Shown: positions 18,041 to 26,544, counted from the stretch's first letter. The stretch: DNA of 64,000 bases from CAXBOO01 sp963977425 (GCA_963977425.1 CAXBOO010000001.1:372001-436000), one strand, 5' to 3'. Numbers and translations: made by a program. The notes: generated by a model from the sequence alone, not told the origin.

Positions 18041-19003
18041 ATGCATATTAAAGAAAGCAGCGAGAGAATAGCCCAACTTATTGCCGATTTTCAATTGCCA
18101 GCAGAACCAAAAAATCTGTACGATCCTATTCGTTATATCATGGAACTCGGTGGCAAGCGTGTTCGACCTGTAGTGGCTTTGCAAATTGCTCAGTACCTTG
18201 GTTTAGAAGCGAAAGCAGCTGAATCATTGGCTTTGTCTATTGAACTGTTTCACAACTTTACGTTGGTACACGACGATATAATGGACAATGCCGATACTCG
18301 TAGAGGGAAGGCTACAGTGCACAGCAAGTGGGACGAAAACATAGGCATACTTTCGGGCGATGCTATGCTTATTGAGGTCTACAAAGAGTTGTTGAGCATT
18401 AAAAGCGATAACACCATCAACTTGATGAAGCGTTTCAATGCAATTGCTTCTATGGTCTGTGAAGGTCAGCAATACGATATGGATTTTGAATCTTCCAACG
18501 ATGTTAGCGAAAGCGATTACTTGGAAATGATTCGACTGAAAACAGCTGTTTTGTTGGGCTACTCCATGGAGAGCTCGGCTATTTTGATGGGCGATACAGC
18601 TTTAGGAGAAACCTTATTTACAATAGGTCAGAATATTGGTGTTTCCTTTCAAATAAAAGACGATTTATTGGATGCTTTTCCACCAGATGAAAACTTTGGA
18701 AAAGTAGTTGGCGGTGATATTTATGCGGCTAAAAAAACATTGCTATATCTACGTTTAATACATAGTTGCACAGAAGAGGAAAAAGAAAGAATAGAAGAGA
18801 TTTATGCTTTCGATACCCGTAGCGATGAAGAAGTAATGGAAGTGCGCAAAATGATGTTGAAGTACAAAGTACCTCAGAATGTTGCTGAAGTTGCTAACGA
18901 TTACCAGAAAAAAGTGGTAGAACAAACCAATGCCCTTGAAAATGCTGAATTGAAAACTTTTTTACTTACGTTTTCATCAGAATTATTATCAAGAACGGTT
19001 TAA
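18041..19003 (+). CDS. polyprenyl diphosphate synthase
   Basis: This trans-isoprenyl synthase of 320 residues chains isopentenyl diphosphate onto an allylic primer. The first aspartate-rich motif is DDIMD (residues 78-82) followed by RRGKATVH; the second is FQIKDDLLDAF. GGKRVRP (residues 37-43) binds the diphosphate. Large residues before the first motif set product length in this family. Product length (geranylgeranyl or longer, for quinones or carotenoids) cannot be stated safely from sequence. It is the last gene of the exporter-rfbA operon. Confidence 0.92.
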   Translation: MHIKESSERIAQLIADFQLPAEPKNLYDPIRYIMELGGKRVRPVVALQIAQYLGLEAKAAESLALSIELFHNFTLVHDDIMDNADTRRGKATVHSKWDENIGILSGDAMLIEVYKELLSIKSDNTINLMKRFNAIASMVCEGQQYDMDFESSNDVSESDYLEMIRLKTAVLLGYSMESSAILMGDTALGETLFTIGQNIGVSFQIKDDLLDAFPPDENFGKVVGGDIYAAKKTLLYLRLIHSCTEEEKERIEEIYAFDTRSDEEVMEVRKMMLKYKVPQNVAEVANDYQKKVVEQTNALENAELKTFLLTFSSELLSRTV

Positions 19004-19093
19004 TATTATTCAAAAAAAGATTGACTAATTGATGCGCTTTTTTGCTTAATTAGTGTTGTTAAAAAAACGCCGCAAGGCACCATACATTTTGTT

Positions 19094-19519
19094 ATGTCTA
19101 TAGTAGATGCATTTGATAGTTCAGAAGAAAAATTGAACAAAAGCCATATCCACAATCTTATCCGATTGGCATTGGCTGATGGTATATTAGAGGAAAGTGA
19201 ACTAGAGCGAATCAGAAAAATTGCTCGTAGTTTGGGTGTTACAGCTGAAGAAACTAATGAACTTTTGGCAAGTCCAGAGAAGATATCATTTAACGCTCCA
19301 AGTGGAAAAGAAGAACGCCTAGATCGTTTTGTGAATTTGGTACGTGTTGTGATAGCAGACGGTGCTATAACAGAGCCAGAAGAGAAATTGTTGCGCAGAA
19401 TTTCAATCGGTCTTAGCTTATCGGAAGAAAAATTGCCATTGTACATCAATACAACAACATCTATGTTGAAAGATGGCGCCGCTAAAGACGAGATTGTTGA
19501 AGCGTTGATGAAGTTATAA
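19094..19519 (+). CDS. TerB-like protein
   Basis: This 141-residue all-helical protein matches the TerB tellurite-resistance fold. It has two repeats, each with a helix rich in acidic residues: LALADGILEESELERI and VVIADGAITEPEEKLL. The paired ADGxxxxxE patterns are thought to bind metal ions in TerB proteins. It lacks a signal sequence, so it should be cytoplasmic. Stand-alone TerB proteins are common in Bacteroidota and need not concern tellurite. It ends 6 bases inside the 3' end of the convergent epimerase gene. Confidence 0.8.
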   Translation: MSIVDAFDSSEEKLNKSHIHNLIRLALADGILEESELERIRKIARSLGVTAEETNELLASPEKISFNAPSGKEERLDRFVNLVRVVIADGAITEPEEKLLRRISIGLSLSEEKLPLYINTTTSMLKDGAAKDEIVEALMKL

Positions 19520-20395
19520 TTCAGAGAATTCGTTTACTTGGAATTCGAATTGCTGAGAATTTAGAAATTCAGAATGCAAACTAGATCCTTGTAAAAATAA
19601 GGTGCTTTTAGCGCCAAATATCCATTGCATTACAAAGGGAGGAAGAGGCAGCAATTGTTTTTTTCTCCCTTTTATTTTGCTTAAAATATCGGCTAAAGTA
19701 TCCTGTGTTGGTGCTACAGCGTTGCAAATAATGCTTTCTTCAGTGCTCAATAACAAAATGTAAATATTGATTAAATCGGGTAATGAAATCCACGGAAACC
19801 CCACTTTGCCTTTGTAGGGCATAGCCAGTAATGGAATTTTTGTGAGGGGATTAAGACTTTGGAATACAGCGTTGCCTTTTTCTAAAACAACAGACGTTCG
19901 AACAATGGAAACTATACTGCCTAATTCTTTGAACTGCAGTGCCGATTTTTCCCACTCTCTGCAAACGTGGGCTAAGAAATTTTGAGCCGTGTCAGTAGGG
20001 CTTTGCTCAGTAAAATCCCCATTGGGTCCATCGGTATAATGGCTTACGCCACCAGCGCTTATTAATTTGGGTGATAACTTGTTTGCTTTGCAATAGGTGA
20101 AGATGGCATTAAGGGGTTCTGTACGACTTTCTACAAGTTCCTTACGAATGGCTTTGTTCCACCTAAAACCAGTGCTTACGCTTAAGCCCGCTAGGTGTAT
20201 GATGCTGTTGCACTTGTCTAGTGCGGGGAAAGGGTTGGGGATAGACAAACCATCGTAATGAACGTAGTTGATTCCATTTTTTGTTTGGGTTTTTCCTCGA
20301 GTGAGTACCCATAAAAAATGCCCCTGCTCTAATAATTTAGAACAAAGGGCATTTCCAATATATCCTGTTGCACCGGTTAAAACAATGTTGGCCAT
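19514..20395 (-). CDS. TIGR01777-type NAD-dependent epimerase
   Basis: This 293-residue short-chain dehydrogenase-like protein begins with the Rossmann motif TGATGYIG (residues 7-14) and carries HLAGLSVS and GFRWNKAIRKEL, which mark the TIGR01777 (YfcH-like) epimerase group. A VGFPWISLPDL segment and a C-terminal LQGSSLHSEFL also fit the group. Substrate and reaction are unknown for this family. It is the last gene of the minus-strand mrp-nifU-FNR-ferredoxin series, 19 bases after the ferredoxin stop. Confidence 0.88.
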   Translation of the reverse strand: MANIVLTGATGYIGNALCSKLLEQGHFLWVLTRGKTQTKNGINYVHYDGLSIPNPFPALDKCNSIIHLAGLSVSTGFRWNKAIRKELVESRTEPLNAIFTYCKANKLSPKLISAGGVSHYTDGPNGDFTEQSPTDTAQNFLAHVCREWEKSALQFKELGSIVSIVRTSVVLEKGNAVFQSLNPLTKIPLLAMPYKGKVGFPWISLPDLINIYILLLSTEESIICNAVAPTQDTLADILSKIKGRKKQLLPLPPFVMQWIFGAKSTLFLQGSSLHSEFLNSQQFEFQVNEFSEL

Positions 20396-20414
20396 AGTGC
20401 AACCAATGTATGCA

Positions 20415-20744
20415 TTAATCTTCTTCTTCGGGCGCTAGCTTTACAACCAGTCCTTCAATAGCTTCCGTTAATTGAATCTGACAACCTAGTCGGCTATTGT
20501 CTTCAACATGCAATGCTTGATCGAGCATGTCCAATTCATCGTCGCTTTGCTCTTCCAATCCAGGGTCGTTGATAACATAACATTGGCAAGAAGCACAAAG
20601 AGCCATTCCTCCACAAGTTCCTTTAACGGGCAATTCGTTTGCTCGGCAAAGTTCCATAAGATTCATCCCCATGTCTGTAGGCGCTTCTATTTTATGCTCT
20701 ACATCGTTGCGGTCTATTATGGTAATGTTTACAATGTTGTCCAT
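20415..20744 (-). CDS. [2Fe-2S] ferredoxin
   Basis: The 109-residue protein is an adrenodoxin-type ferredoxin. Cluster ligands are C44, C50, C53 (GTCGGMALCASC) and C88 (RLGCQIQL), with the typical acidic surface stretch between them. Such ferredoxins pass single electrons to oxygenases or to iron-sulfur assembly. The gene for a ferredoxin-NADP reductase-type flavoprotein lies 35 bases upstream in the same direction, so the two probably form a working electron-transfer pair, within the operon that starts with mrp. Confidence 0.93.
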   Translation of the reverse strand: MDNIVNITIIDRNDVEHKIEAPTDMGMNLMELCRANELPVKGTCGGMALCASCQCYVINDPGLEEQSDDELDMLDQALHVEDNSRLGCQIQLTEAIEGLVVKLAPEEED

Positions 20745-20779
20745 GTGTCGTTTTTCTGGAGCGAAATTAGCAAGTTGAT

Positions 20780-21784
20780 TTAGAATCCGGTAACACCGTT
20801 AACAGTTGTATATTTTAATACCATTTTTTTGTCAGGGTAAATGCGTTTGAATGCACTTTGAACCATGATGGTAGCTTCGTGGAATCCACAAAGTATCAAC
20901 TTCAATTTACCTTCGTAGTTGTTGATGTCACCTATGGCGTAAATTCCAGGAACGTTGGTTTGATAATCTAAAGTGTCAACATCAATAGAGTTTTTAGATA
21001 TGTCCAAGCCCCACTCTGATAAAGGACCTAATTTTGGAGAAAGACCAAACAAAGGAATGAAGTGATCGGTATCCATTGAGATGTTGTCACCGTCTTTAAT
21101 TTCAATATCCAAGCCTTCTAATTTATCGCCACCACGTAAGTTTTTCACTTCAGCGTTGGTAATCAAATTGATTTTTCCTTGTTCTTGAAGGTCCATTACT
21201 TTTTGAACGCTATCAAGGTGTCCTCTAAATTCAGAACGACGGTGAATCAACGTTACTTCAGATGCGATGGCCGCAAGGTAAATGCTCCAATCCAAAGCAG
21301 AGTCACCTCCACCAGAAATAACAACACGCTTGTTGCGGTAAATTTCAGGGTCTTTGATGATGTATTCTACACCTTTATCTTCGAAATCACCTAGGTTAGG
21401 AATAGGTGGTTTTCTAGGTTCGAAACAACCCAATCCGCCAGCAATAGCAACAACAGGAGCTAAATGTTTTGTGCCTTTGTTAGTGGTTACAATGAATTTT
21501 CCATCTTCTGTTTTTTCAAAAGATTCTGCACGCTCGCCTAATGTAAAACCGGGCTTGAAAGGTGCCGCTTGATCTTCTAGATTTTTCACTAAATCGCCAG
21601 CCAATACTTCTGGAAATCCAGGGATATCGTAAATGGGTTTTTTAGGGTAAATTTCTGTTAACTGTCCACCTGCTTGTGGAAGTGAATCTATAAGATGGCA
21701 CTTAAGTTTTAATAATCCGGCTTCGAAAACGGTGAATAAACCGCATGGACCAGCACCAATAATTATAATGTCAGTTTCTATCAT
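20780..21784 (-). CDS. thioredoxin reductase-type ferredoxin-NADP reductase
   Basis: This 334-residue flavoprotein has an FAD-binding GAGPCG motif (residues 10-15), a second dinucleotide motif SGGGDSALDW for NAD(P)H, and a C-terminal AIGDINNYEGKL that contacts FAD. It lacks the redox CxxC of thioredoxin reductases, placing it with the TrxR-like ferredoxin-NAD(P)+ reductases (YumC type). It reduces or oxidises ferredoxin against NADPH in the cytoplasm. The ferredoxin is encoded immediately downstream and nifU is encoded 10 bases upstream. Confidence 0.92.
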   Translation of the reverse strand: MIETDIIIIGAGPCGLFTVFEAGLLKLKCHLIDSLPQAGGQLTEIYPKKPIYDIPGFPEVLAGDLVKNLEDQAAPFKPGFTLGERAESFEKTEDGKFIVTTNKGTKHLAPVVAIAGGLGCFEPRKPPIPNLGDFEDKGVEYIIKDPEIYRNKRVVISGGGDSALDWSIYLAAIASEVTLIHRRSEFRGHLDSVQKVMDLQEQGKINLITNAEVKNLRGGDKLEGLDIEIKDGDNISMDTDHFIPLFGLSPKLGPLSEWGLDISKNSIDVDTLDYQTNVPGIYAIGDINNYEGKLKLILCGFHEATIMVQSAFKRIYPDKKMVLKYTTVNGVTGF

Positions 21785-21794
21785 GTTGTGTGTA

Positions 21795-22046
21795 CTACCT
21801 GTTGGTTGCGTTTACAGCAATTACTTCAGGGCAAGCTTTTTTAATTGATTCTTCTATTCCTGCTTTAAGGGTCATGGCGCTCATAGAGCATGTACTGCAG
21901 GCCCCTAATAATTCTACTTCTACCGTATTGGTTTCGTCAATACTGATCAAGTTTACGTCACCACCATCGGCCTCTAAAAAGGGGCGAATGTTTGCTAAAG
22001 CTTCTAAAACTTTAGGGTATAATCGATGTTCTGTGGTCGCTTCCAT
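21795..22046 (-). CDS. small NifU C-terminal domain protein
   Basis: This 83-residue protein consists only of the Nfu domain, with the cluster-binding C50-S-T-C53 motif in LGACSTCSMS. Nfu domains carry assembled iron-sulfur clusters to target proteins. It follows mrp by 3 bases and precedes the FNR gene by 10 bases, so it sits in an iron-sulfur and electron-transfer operon. A longer Nfu-type protein is encoded separately at 58169. Confidence 0.94.
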   Translation of the reverse strand: MEATTEHRLYPKVLEALANIRPFLEADGGDVNLISIDETNTVEVELLGACSTCSMSAMTLKAGIEESIKKACPEVIAVNATNR

Positions 22047-22049
22047 ATC

Positions 22050-23159
22050 TTATTGAGCTGTAATGTTCACTTTACTGGTTGGAGGCAAAGCGTTGTTTCT
22101 TTTCTCCGTTTGTTCTACTATGTTGTAAACAATATCCATCATGGCTTTGCTTACAGGAGTATCTTCTTGTAATACAGCAGGTCTTCCAGCATCGGCTGCT
22201 TCTCTTATGCTTTGTACAATTGGTACTTCTCCTAGTAGAGGTATATCAAGTTCTTCGGCCAAGGCTTTTGCCCCATCTTTACCAAAAATGTAGTATTTGT
22301 TATTTGGCAATTCTTCTGGTGTGAAGTAAGCCATGTTTTCAACTATTCCTAGTACAGGAACGTTGATGTTTTCTTGTTTGAACATCGCAACACCTTTACG
22401 AGCATCGGCTAAAGCTACATGCTGTGGAGTGCTAATTACTACAGCACCAGTTACAGGTACTGTTTGTACTATTGAAAGGTGAATGTCTCCTGTTCCTGGT
22501 GGTAAATCAATGATTAGGTAATCCAATTCGCCCCAGTTGGTGTCCATAAACATTTGACGTAATGCTTTGGTAGCTACAGGTCCTCTCCAAATGATGGCTT
22601 GGTTGGCTTCGGCAAAGAAACCCAACGACAAAATCTTGATGCCATAAGCCATTACAGGCTCGATTAGGTTTTTACCGTCTACGTTTACTGTCTGTGGACG
22701 TTCGTTTTCTACATCAAACATGGTTGGTGCAGATGGTCCGTATACATCGGCATCTAATAAGCCTACATGGTGTCCAATCTTGCTCAAACCTAGTGCAATG
22801 TTGCTGGCTAAAGTAGATTTTCCAACACCACCTTTTCCTGAAGAAATGGCAATGATGTTTTTTACTCCAGGTATTACTTTGCGTAAATCTGGTCTATCGC
22901 TAGGGTTGATGACATCGACTGTGATGTTGAACTTTAAAGTGTCTTTTAAAGCCTTATTCAACTGAAACTCACAAGCTTCTTGCATGCGGGCTTTGGCATG
23001 CATTGTAGGGTTTTGTATGAAAACCGTAAACGAGCATTGATCGCCCTCAATTTTAAGGTCTTTTACTAAGCCTAAACCAACGATGTCTTTTTTGAGATCG
23101 GGTTCGATTACTTGTGAAAGTGCTGCTAATACTTCCGAGGAAAGCTTTCCTTCATTCAT
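22050..23159 (-). CDS. mrp: Mrp/ApbC family iron-sulfur carrier ATPase
   Basis: This 369-residue protein has an N-terminal MIP18/DUF59 domain (about residues 5-75). A deviant Walker A P-loop SSGKGGVGKST and the LIIDLPPGTGD switch II region of the MinD/Mrp group follow. Mrp proteins bind and deliver [4Fe-4S] clusters with ATP. Most have a CxxC near the C-terminal third; here that region reads NMAYFTPEELPNNKYYIFG with no cysteine pair. It leads the minus-strand operon. The -7 element lies only 4 bases before the ATG, so the transcript may be nearly leaderless. Confidence 0.94.
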   Translation of the reverse strand: MNEGKLSSEVLAALSQVIEPDLKKDIVGLGLVKDLKIEGDQCSFTVFIQNPTMHAKARMQEACEFQLNKALKDTLKFNITVDVINPSDRPDLRKVIPGVKNIIAISSGKGGVGKSTLASNIALGLSKIGHHVGLLDADVYGPSAPTMFDVENERPQTVNVDGKNLIEPVMAYGIKILSLGFFAEANQAIIWRGPVATKALRQMFMDTNWGELDYLIIDLPPGTGDIHLSIVQTVPVTGAVVISTPQHVALADARKGVAMFKQENINVPVLGIVENMAYFTPEELPNNKYYIFGKDGAKALAEELDIPLLGEVPIVQSIREAADAGRPAVLQEDTPVSKAMMDIVYNIVEQTEKRNNALPPTSKVNITAQ

Positions 23160-23163
23160 AGTG

Positions 23164-23171
23164 CAAAAGTA
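23164..23171 (-). promoter_or_regulatory. Bacteroidota -7 promoter element of mrp operon
   Basis: TACTTTTG on the minus strand matches TAnnTTTG exactly, 4 bases before the mrp ATG at 23159. No in-frame alternative start follows within the conserved domain. The rest of the gap to 23440 shows no supported gene. Confidence 0.5.
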
Positions 23172-23440
23172 AGGTAATTTTGAATTGGAAAAAAGCTTTC
23201 TTTAGATTAGTTCTAAATAATTGCTATTCCTTTGGTAATAAACTGTTTCCGTGTGTCTTTTTTACTCATCAATCATCTTCTTTTGATGGTGATATTGAGT
23301 ATTAATGACGATGTAATTGGTGTAATTTTTAGTGAATGTAAGAGATGCTTTGAAGGTGTAGTGCCAGACAAAGTTACTTTTAAAATGGAGCTAAGAATAA
23401 GAGAAATAGGATAAGTTTCAGGGGGTGTTAGTGCCAGAAG

Positions 23441-23971
23441 TCAGAACTTTCGAATGCTTCTTTTTTTATTTCTTATCCATTCGATAAACATAATGGCGAT
23501 AAAAACTGAACCAGCAAACAGGCCACCATTACTATTGTGCCTCCTCTTTTGGTTTCTTACAGTTTCGTCAACATACTGAAAGCCATTTTTTTCTAGTTGA
23601 CCAATTTCTATAGTGTATCTATTTAATGCAGATGAAGGAGGAATAAATAAGATGATTTTATCCCCTTTCTTAATTTCATCAATAAACAGATCTTTTTTCA
23701 AAGATTTTCGTGTTATGGAAGAAAGTGCAAATGAGTTTTGGTACTCCTTTAATTTTAGGTGAAAACTTGTTTTACTTGCACCATACCGAGCTCTTAAACC
23801 AGTTTTGAACTCGAAGCTTTGAACAGTACCATTTATGGGTGTATATTTTTCGTACTCCTGAATTCTATTTCTATTATTATAAAACCCAAAATAAAAACAC
23901 ACAGAAGCTAGTAGAATTGAAAAAATTCGAAAGCTATTGACAGATGTAAGTATGGCTAATATGTTTTTCAA
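23441..23971 (-). CDS. small membrane protein, DUF3592-like
   Basis: This 176-residue reading frame must start at a TTG (23971), since no early ATG exists. There is one helix near residues 13-30 and another near residues 148-164. Between them is an extracytoplasmic beta domain with GTVQSFEFKTG and a GDKIILFIPPS segment, which recalls DUF3592 proteins. Function unknown. It stands alone with no close neighbour on its strand, and no convincing promoter was found, so start and expression are less certain than for its neighbours. Confidence 0.6.
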   Translation of the reverse strand: MKNILAILTSVNSFRIFSILLASVCFYFGFYNNRNRIQEYEKYTPINGTVQSFEFKTGLRARYGASKTSFHLKLKEYQNSFALSSITRKSLKKDLFIDEIKKGDKIILFIPPSSALNRYTIEIGQLEKNGFQYVDETVRNQKRRHNSNGGLFAGSVFIAIMFIEWIRNKKRSIRKF

Positions 23972-24050
23972 AAAATTGAATTACGGATATTTACAACGAA
24001 AATAAGGGCGTCAGACTGAATGGTTCGAGTGATGGTTATAATATAAATAT

Positions 24051-24368
24051 TTACTCCACCTTAAAATCGGACCATAGCACCTTTTCGAAATTTTGAATTT
24101 GATCGTCTATAACAATGATGCCTTCTGCCGCTAGTTTTTCTTCCATGGCGGTAGGAGTTTCGAAATGAATTTTTCCGCTGAGTAAGCCGTTTCTATTGAC
24201 AACTCTATGTGCTGGTACATACTGTTCGCAAACATGGGCTTTGTTCATAATCCAACCAACCAATCGAGATCCTCTTGGTTTGTCTAGAGTTTTGGCAATG
24301 GCACCATAAGTACTAACTCTACCTTCGGGAATTTGCCTCACAAGTTGAAAAACTTCTTCGGGCAGCAT
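24051..24368 (-). CDS. alkyltransferase-like protein (ATL), cysteine-less
   Basis: The 105-residue protein has the DNA-binding domain of O6-alkylguanine-DNA alkyltransferases: GRVSTYGAIA with the intercalating arginine region, and the active-site loop. The usual PCHRV reads P52-A53-H54-R55-V, so the alkyl-accepting cysteine is absent. Such ATL proteins bind O6-alkylguanine and flag it for nucleotide excision repair rather than repairing it directly. Its ATG overlaps the trmB stop by one base (TAATG), so it is probably translationally coupled to trmB. Confidence 0.9.
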   Translation of the reverse strand: MLPEEVFQLVRQIPEGRVSTYGAIAKTLDKPRGSRLVGWIMNKAHVCEQYVPAHRVVNRNGLLSGKIHFETPTAMEEKLAAEGIIVIDDQIQNFEKVLWSDFKVE

Positions 24369-25042
24369 TATAGATTGAAATTTAAGTAGTTGATTCTGTA
24401 TTTCTTCCCTAAGAAAAGTTGCTCGTAGTAACTTTTAACCTCTAAGCAAGGTTTCAAATGTTCAGGCACATTTACCCAATCTTGATACAAATCGTAGGTT
24501 TCAAAATTGGTTTTTAATTTTTCCTCTTGAATGACTTCTAAAGTGCTGTTGTAAAGCAAACGGTTGTCAGTTTTGAGATGAATTAACGCATGCTCAGTAG
24601 TAAACATTCGGTATTTGGCCAAATACGATGGAGAACTCAAGCGTTTTCCTGGTTTTTTTGGTTGAGGATCTGAAAAAGTTAGCCAAATTTCACTGACTTC
24701 GTTTTCGCCAAAAAATGCTTGCAAATAGTCGGCTTTACTGCGAATAAAACCCGCGTTTTTCAATCCTTTTGCTTTTACTTGAGTAGCACCAGTCCAAAGT
24801 CTATTGCCTTTAATGTCAATACCAATAAAATTTTTATCAGGATTTTGCTCAGCCAAGGCAACCGTATATTCTCCTTTTCCGCAACCTATTTCCAAAACAA
24901 TTGGGTTGTCGTTCTTGAAAAAGTGGCTGTTCCATTTACCTTTGAGTTCGAAGCTGTCGTTCAGTACTTCCGTATAAGGTGGTTGTAAAAGATGTTCGAA
25001 CGTTTCGTTTTCAGCAAATTGCTGCATTTTTCTTCTGGCCAT
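24368..25042 (-). CDS. trmB: tRNA (guanine-N7-)-methyltransferase
   Basis: TrmB methylates G46 of tRNA with S-adenosylmethionine. The 224-residue protein has the SAM-binding VLEIGCGKGEYT, the IGIDIKGNRLWTGA segment, and the WLTFSDPQPKK signature of the family. The ATG at 25042 shares bases with the divergent glycosyltransferase start inside a CCATGG palindrome; an in-frame ATG at 25027 (MQQFAE) is an alternative start that would remove the clash. The ATL gene follows with a one-base overlap. Confidence 0.94.
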   Translation of the reverse strand: MARRKMQQFAENETFEHLLQPPYTEVLNDSFELKGKWNSHFFKNDNPIVLEIGCGKGEYTVALAEQNPDKNFIGIDIKGNRLWTGATQVKAKGLKNAGFIRSKADYLQAFFGENEVSEIWLTFSDPQPKKPGKRLSSPSYLAKYRMFTTEHALIHLKTDNRLLYNSTLEVIQEEKLKTNFETYDLYQDWVNVPEHLKPCLEVKSYYEQLFLGKKYRINYLNFNL

Positions 25043-26045
25043 GGCTACAAAAGTATCAACAAGTGAAAATAAAGTGCTCTTTGGAGTAATAAATTGGGGA
25101 ATTGGTCACGCAACCCGCAGTGCTGTTGTTATTGACGCCCTATTGGTGAGAAATTTTGAAGTTCATATTTTGAGCAATGGCAAAGCTTTGAACTTTTTGA
25201 AGGCTAGGTATGGTAATCGATGCGAGTATATTGAAGGGAGTGATTTTGAGTCAGCTTATGACAATGGCAAAACAATTACCTATCTCAGAATTGGGTTTGC
25301 ATTGATGAAAGCTTTTTTTCAAGACACTCAATTGTTGAAGAAAAAAATTAAATGCACCAAGTATTCTCTATTCATTAACGATTGTCGACCACTAGAAGCG
25401 AACCTTTTCAAAGGGAAACGATTCTTGATAAATCATCAGTTGACACCAAAATGGCCTTTTTGTGGACGTTTATTTCAAAAGAAACTGGATCGTTGGCAAA
25501 ATGATTTTAATTCGGTTTTGGTGCCTGATTTTGAAGACCGCATTCTTTCTGGAGTATTGTCTGAAAATTCAAGTGTAATGGAGAAAAAATGGCTTGGAAA
25601 CTTATCTCGTTTGCGGGCAGATGTAACAGAAAGAACAGAAGGCATTGTGTTATTCTATGGGTTTAATGCAGCCGAAGTTACTCAACAAATTTTGACGGAT
25701 TTGGAAGAAAAAGACATTCAGTTTCGGTTTGCCAATAAGGAAAAAGACAGTGTTCAAGAGCTTTTGGCACAATCTGTAGCTGTAATTAGTAAACCAGGTT
25801 ACAGTAGTGTGATGGAGTTGTGTACAATCAATAAACCAATATTGTTGGTAGACATACCTTGGCATGCAGAGCAACATAGTTTGTACAGACATCTAATAAA
25901 TAAGGAATTGTTTTATGGTACTGATAATTTGAGTGTCCAAGAAATTGTTGAGCTTGTGCAGAAAAACCCCTTAGGGCTAAGAAGGTCAACCGATAGAAAA
26001 TTGCTAACATTGACTTTAGATACCATTTTGCATGAATATAGCTAA
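25041..26045 (+). CDS. GT-B fold glycosyltransferase-like protein
   Basis: The 334-residue protein has a nucleotide-sugar transferase layout. The N-terminal glycine-rich loop is FGVINWGIGHATRS, and the C-terminal donor-binding segment SKPGYSSVMELCTINKP followed by HAEQHS resembles MurG/GT28-like enzymes. Similar proteins in Bacteroidota are annotated only as glycosyltransferases, and the substrate is not evident. It starts on the ATG that overlaps the divergent trmB start, and its end overlaps the DinB gene by 14 bases. Confidence 0.8.
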   Translation: MATKVSTSENKVLFGVINWGIGHATRSAVVIDALLVRNFEVHILSNGKALNFLKARYGNRCEYIEGSDFESAYDNGKTITYLRIGFALMKAFFQDTQLLKKKIKCTKYSLFINDCRPLEANLFKGKRFLINHQLTPKWPFCGRLFQKKLDRWQNDFNSVLVPDFEDRILSGVLSENSSVMEKKWLGNLSRLRADVTERTEGIVLFYGFNAAEVTQQILTDLEEKDIQFRFANKEKDSVQELLAQSVAVISKPGYSSVMELCTINKPILLVDIPWHAEQHSLYRHLINKELFYGTDNLSVQEIVELVQKNPLGLRRSTDRKLLTLTLDTILHEYS

Positions 26046-26544
26046 ACCCCAATTGGCCGATGGCGAATACTACAAGCCCTTTGTAGAACTAGTGAAAACA
26101 GAATTTTTAGAGGCTGAGTTGCGTCAAAATCTAAATGAAATGTCGAAATTTTTGGCTGATTTGAGCACAGAAAAATGGAATTACAAATACGCTGAAGGTA
26201 AATGGACTGTTGGCCAAGTGTTGATGCATATTTTGGATGTAGAGCATATGTTTGTTCACCGAGCGTTTTGGGTTGAACGTGATATGGGGGCAGGGCTTAT
26301 TTCTTTCGATCACGACAAAATGGTGGAACATAGTATCAGCAGTAAGTGCACGCCAAGTCGATTTATGGAGCTGTACGAAGCGCAAAGAAACTATACCATA
26401 GCATTTGCTAAAACTCTAAAGATGGCAGATTGGGATAAGCAAGGAGAAATAGAAGGAAATTCTTTTGATATACGTTTGTTGTACTACGTTATCTGTGGGC
26501 ACGAACGCCATCACATGTCGGTATTAAATTCGCTTTATTTATGA
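26032..26544 (+). CDS. DinB family protein
   Basis: This 170-residue four-helix-bundle protein carries the DinB metal-site pattern: H66 in VLMHILDVEHMF, then H157 and H161 in GHERHHMSVL. Related DinB proteins bind a divalent metal and some are thiol-dependent S-transferases, but the substrate is unknown here. The family name comes from DNA-damage induction in Bacillus and does not prove such regulation. It starts inside the glycosyltransferase end and overlaps the convergent histidine kinase gene by 10 bases. Confidence 0.88.
   Translation: MNIAKPQLADGEYYKPFVELVKTEFLEAELRQNLNEMSKFLADLSTEKWNYKYAEGKWTVGQVLMHILDVEHMFVHRAFWVERDMGAGLISFDHDKMVEHSISSKCTPSRFMELYEAQRNYTIAFAKTLKMADWDKQGEIEGNSFDIRLLYYVICGHERHHMSVLNSLYL

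Noticed and set aside
19021..19065. ACTAATT/AATTAGT hairpin after the polyprenyl synthase gene
   Set aside because: It has only a 7-bp AT-rich stem with an 18-base loop and no good T-run directly behind it, so it is too weak to call a terminator.
23232..23414. 60-codon plus-strand frame in the gap between mrp and the DUF3592-like gene
   Set aside because: No conserved motif, no promoter, no signal or membrane segment that fits a known small protein, and the frame is about what chance gives in AT-rich DNA.
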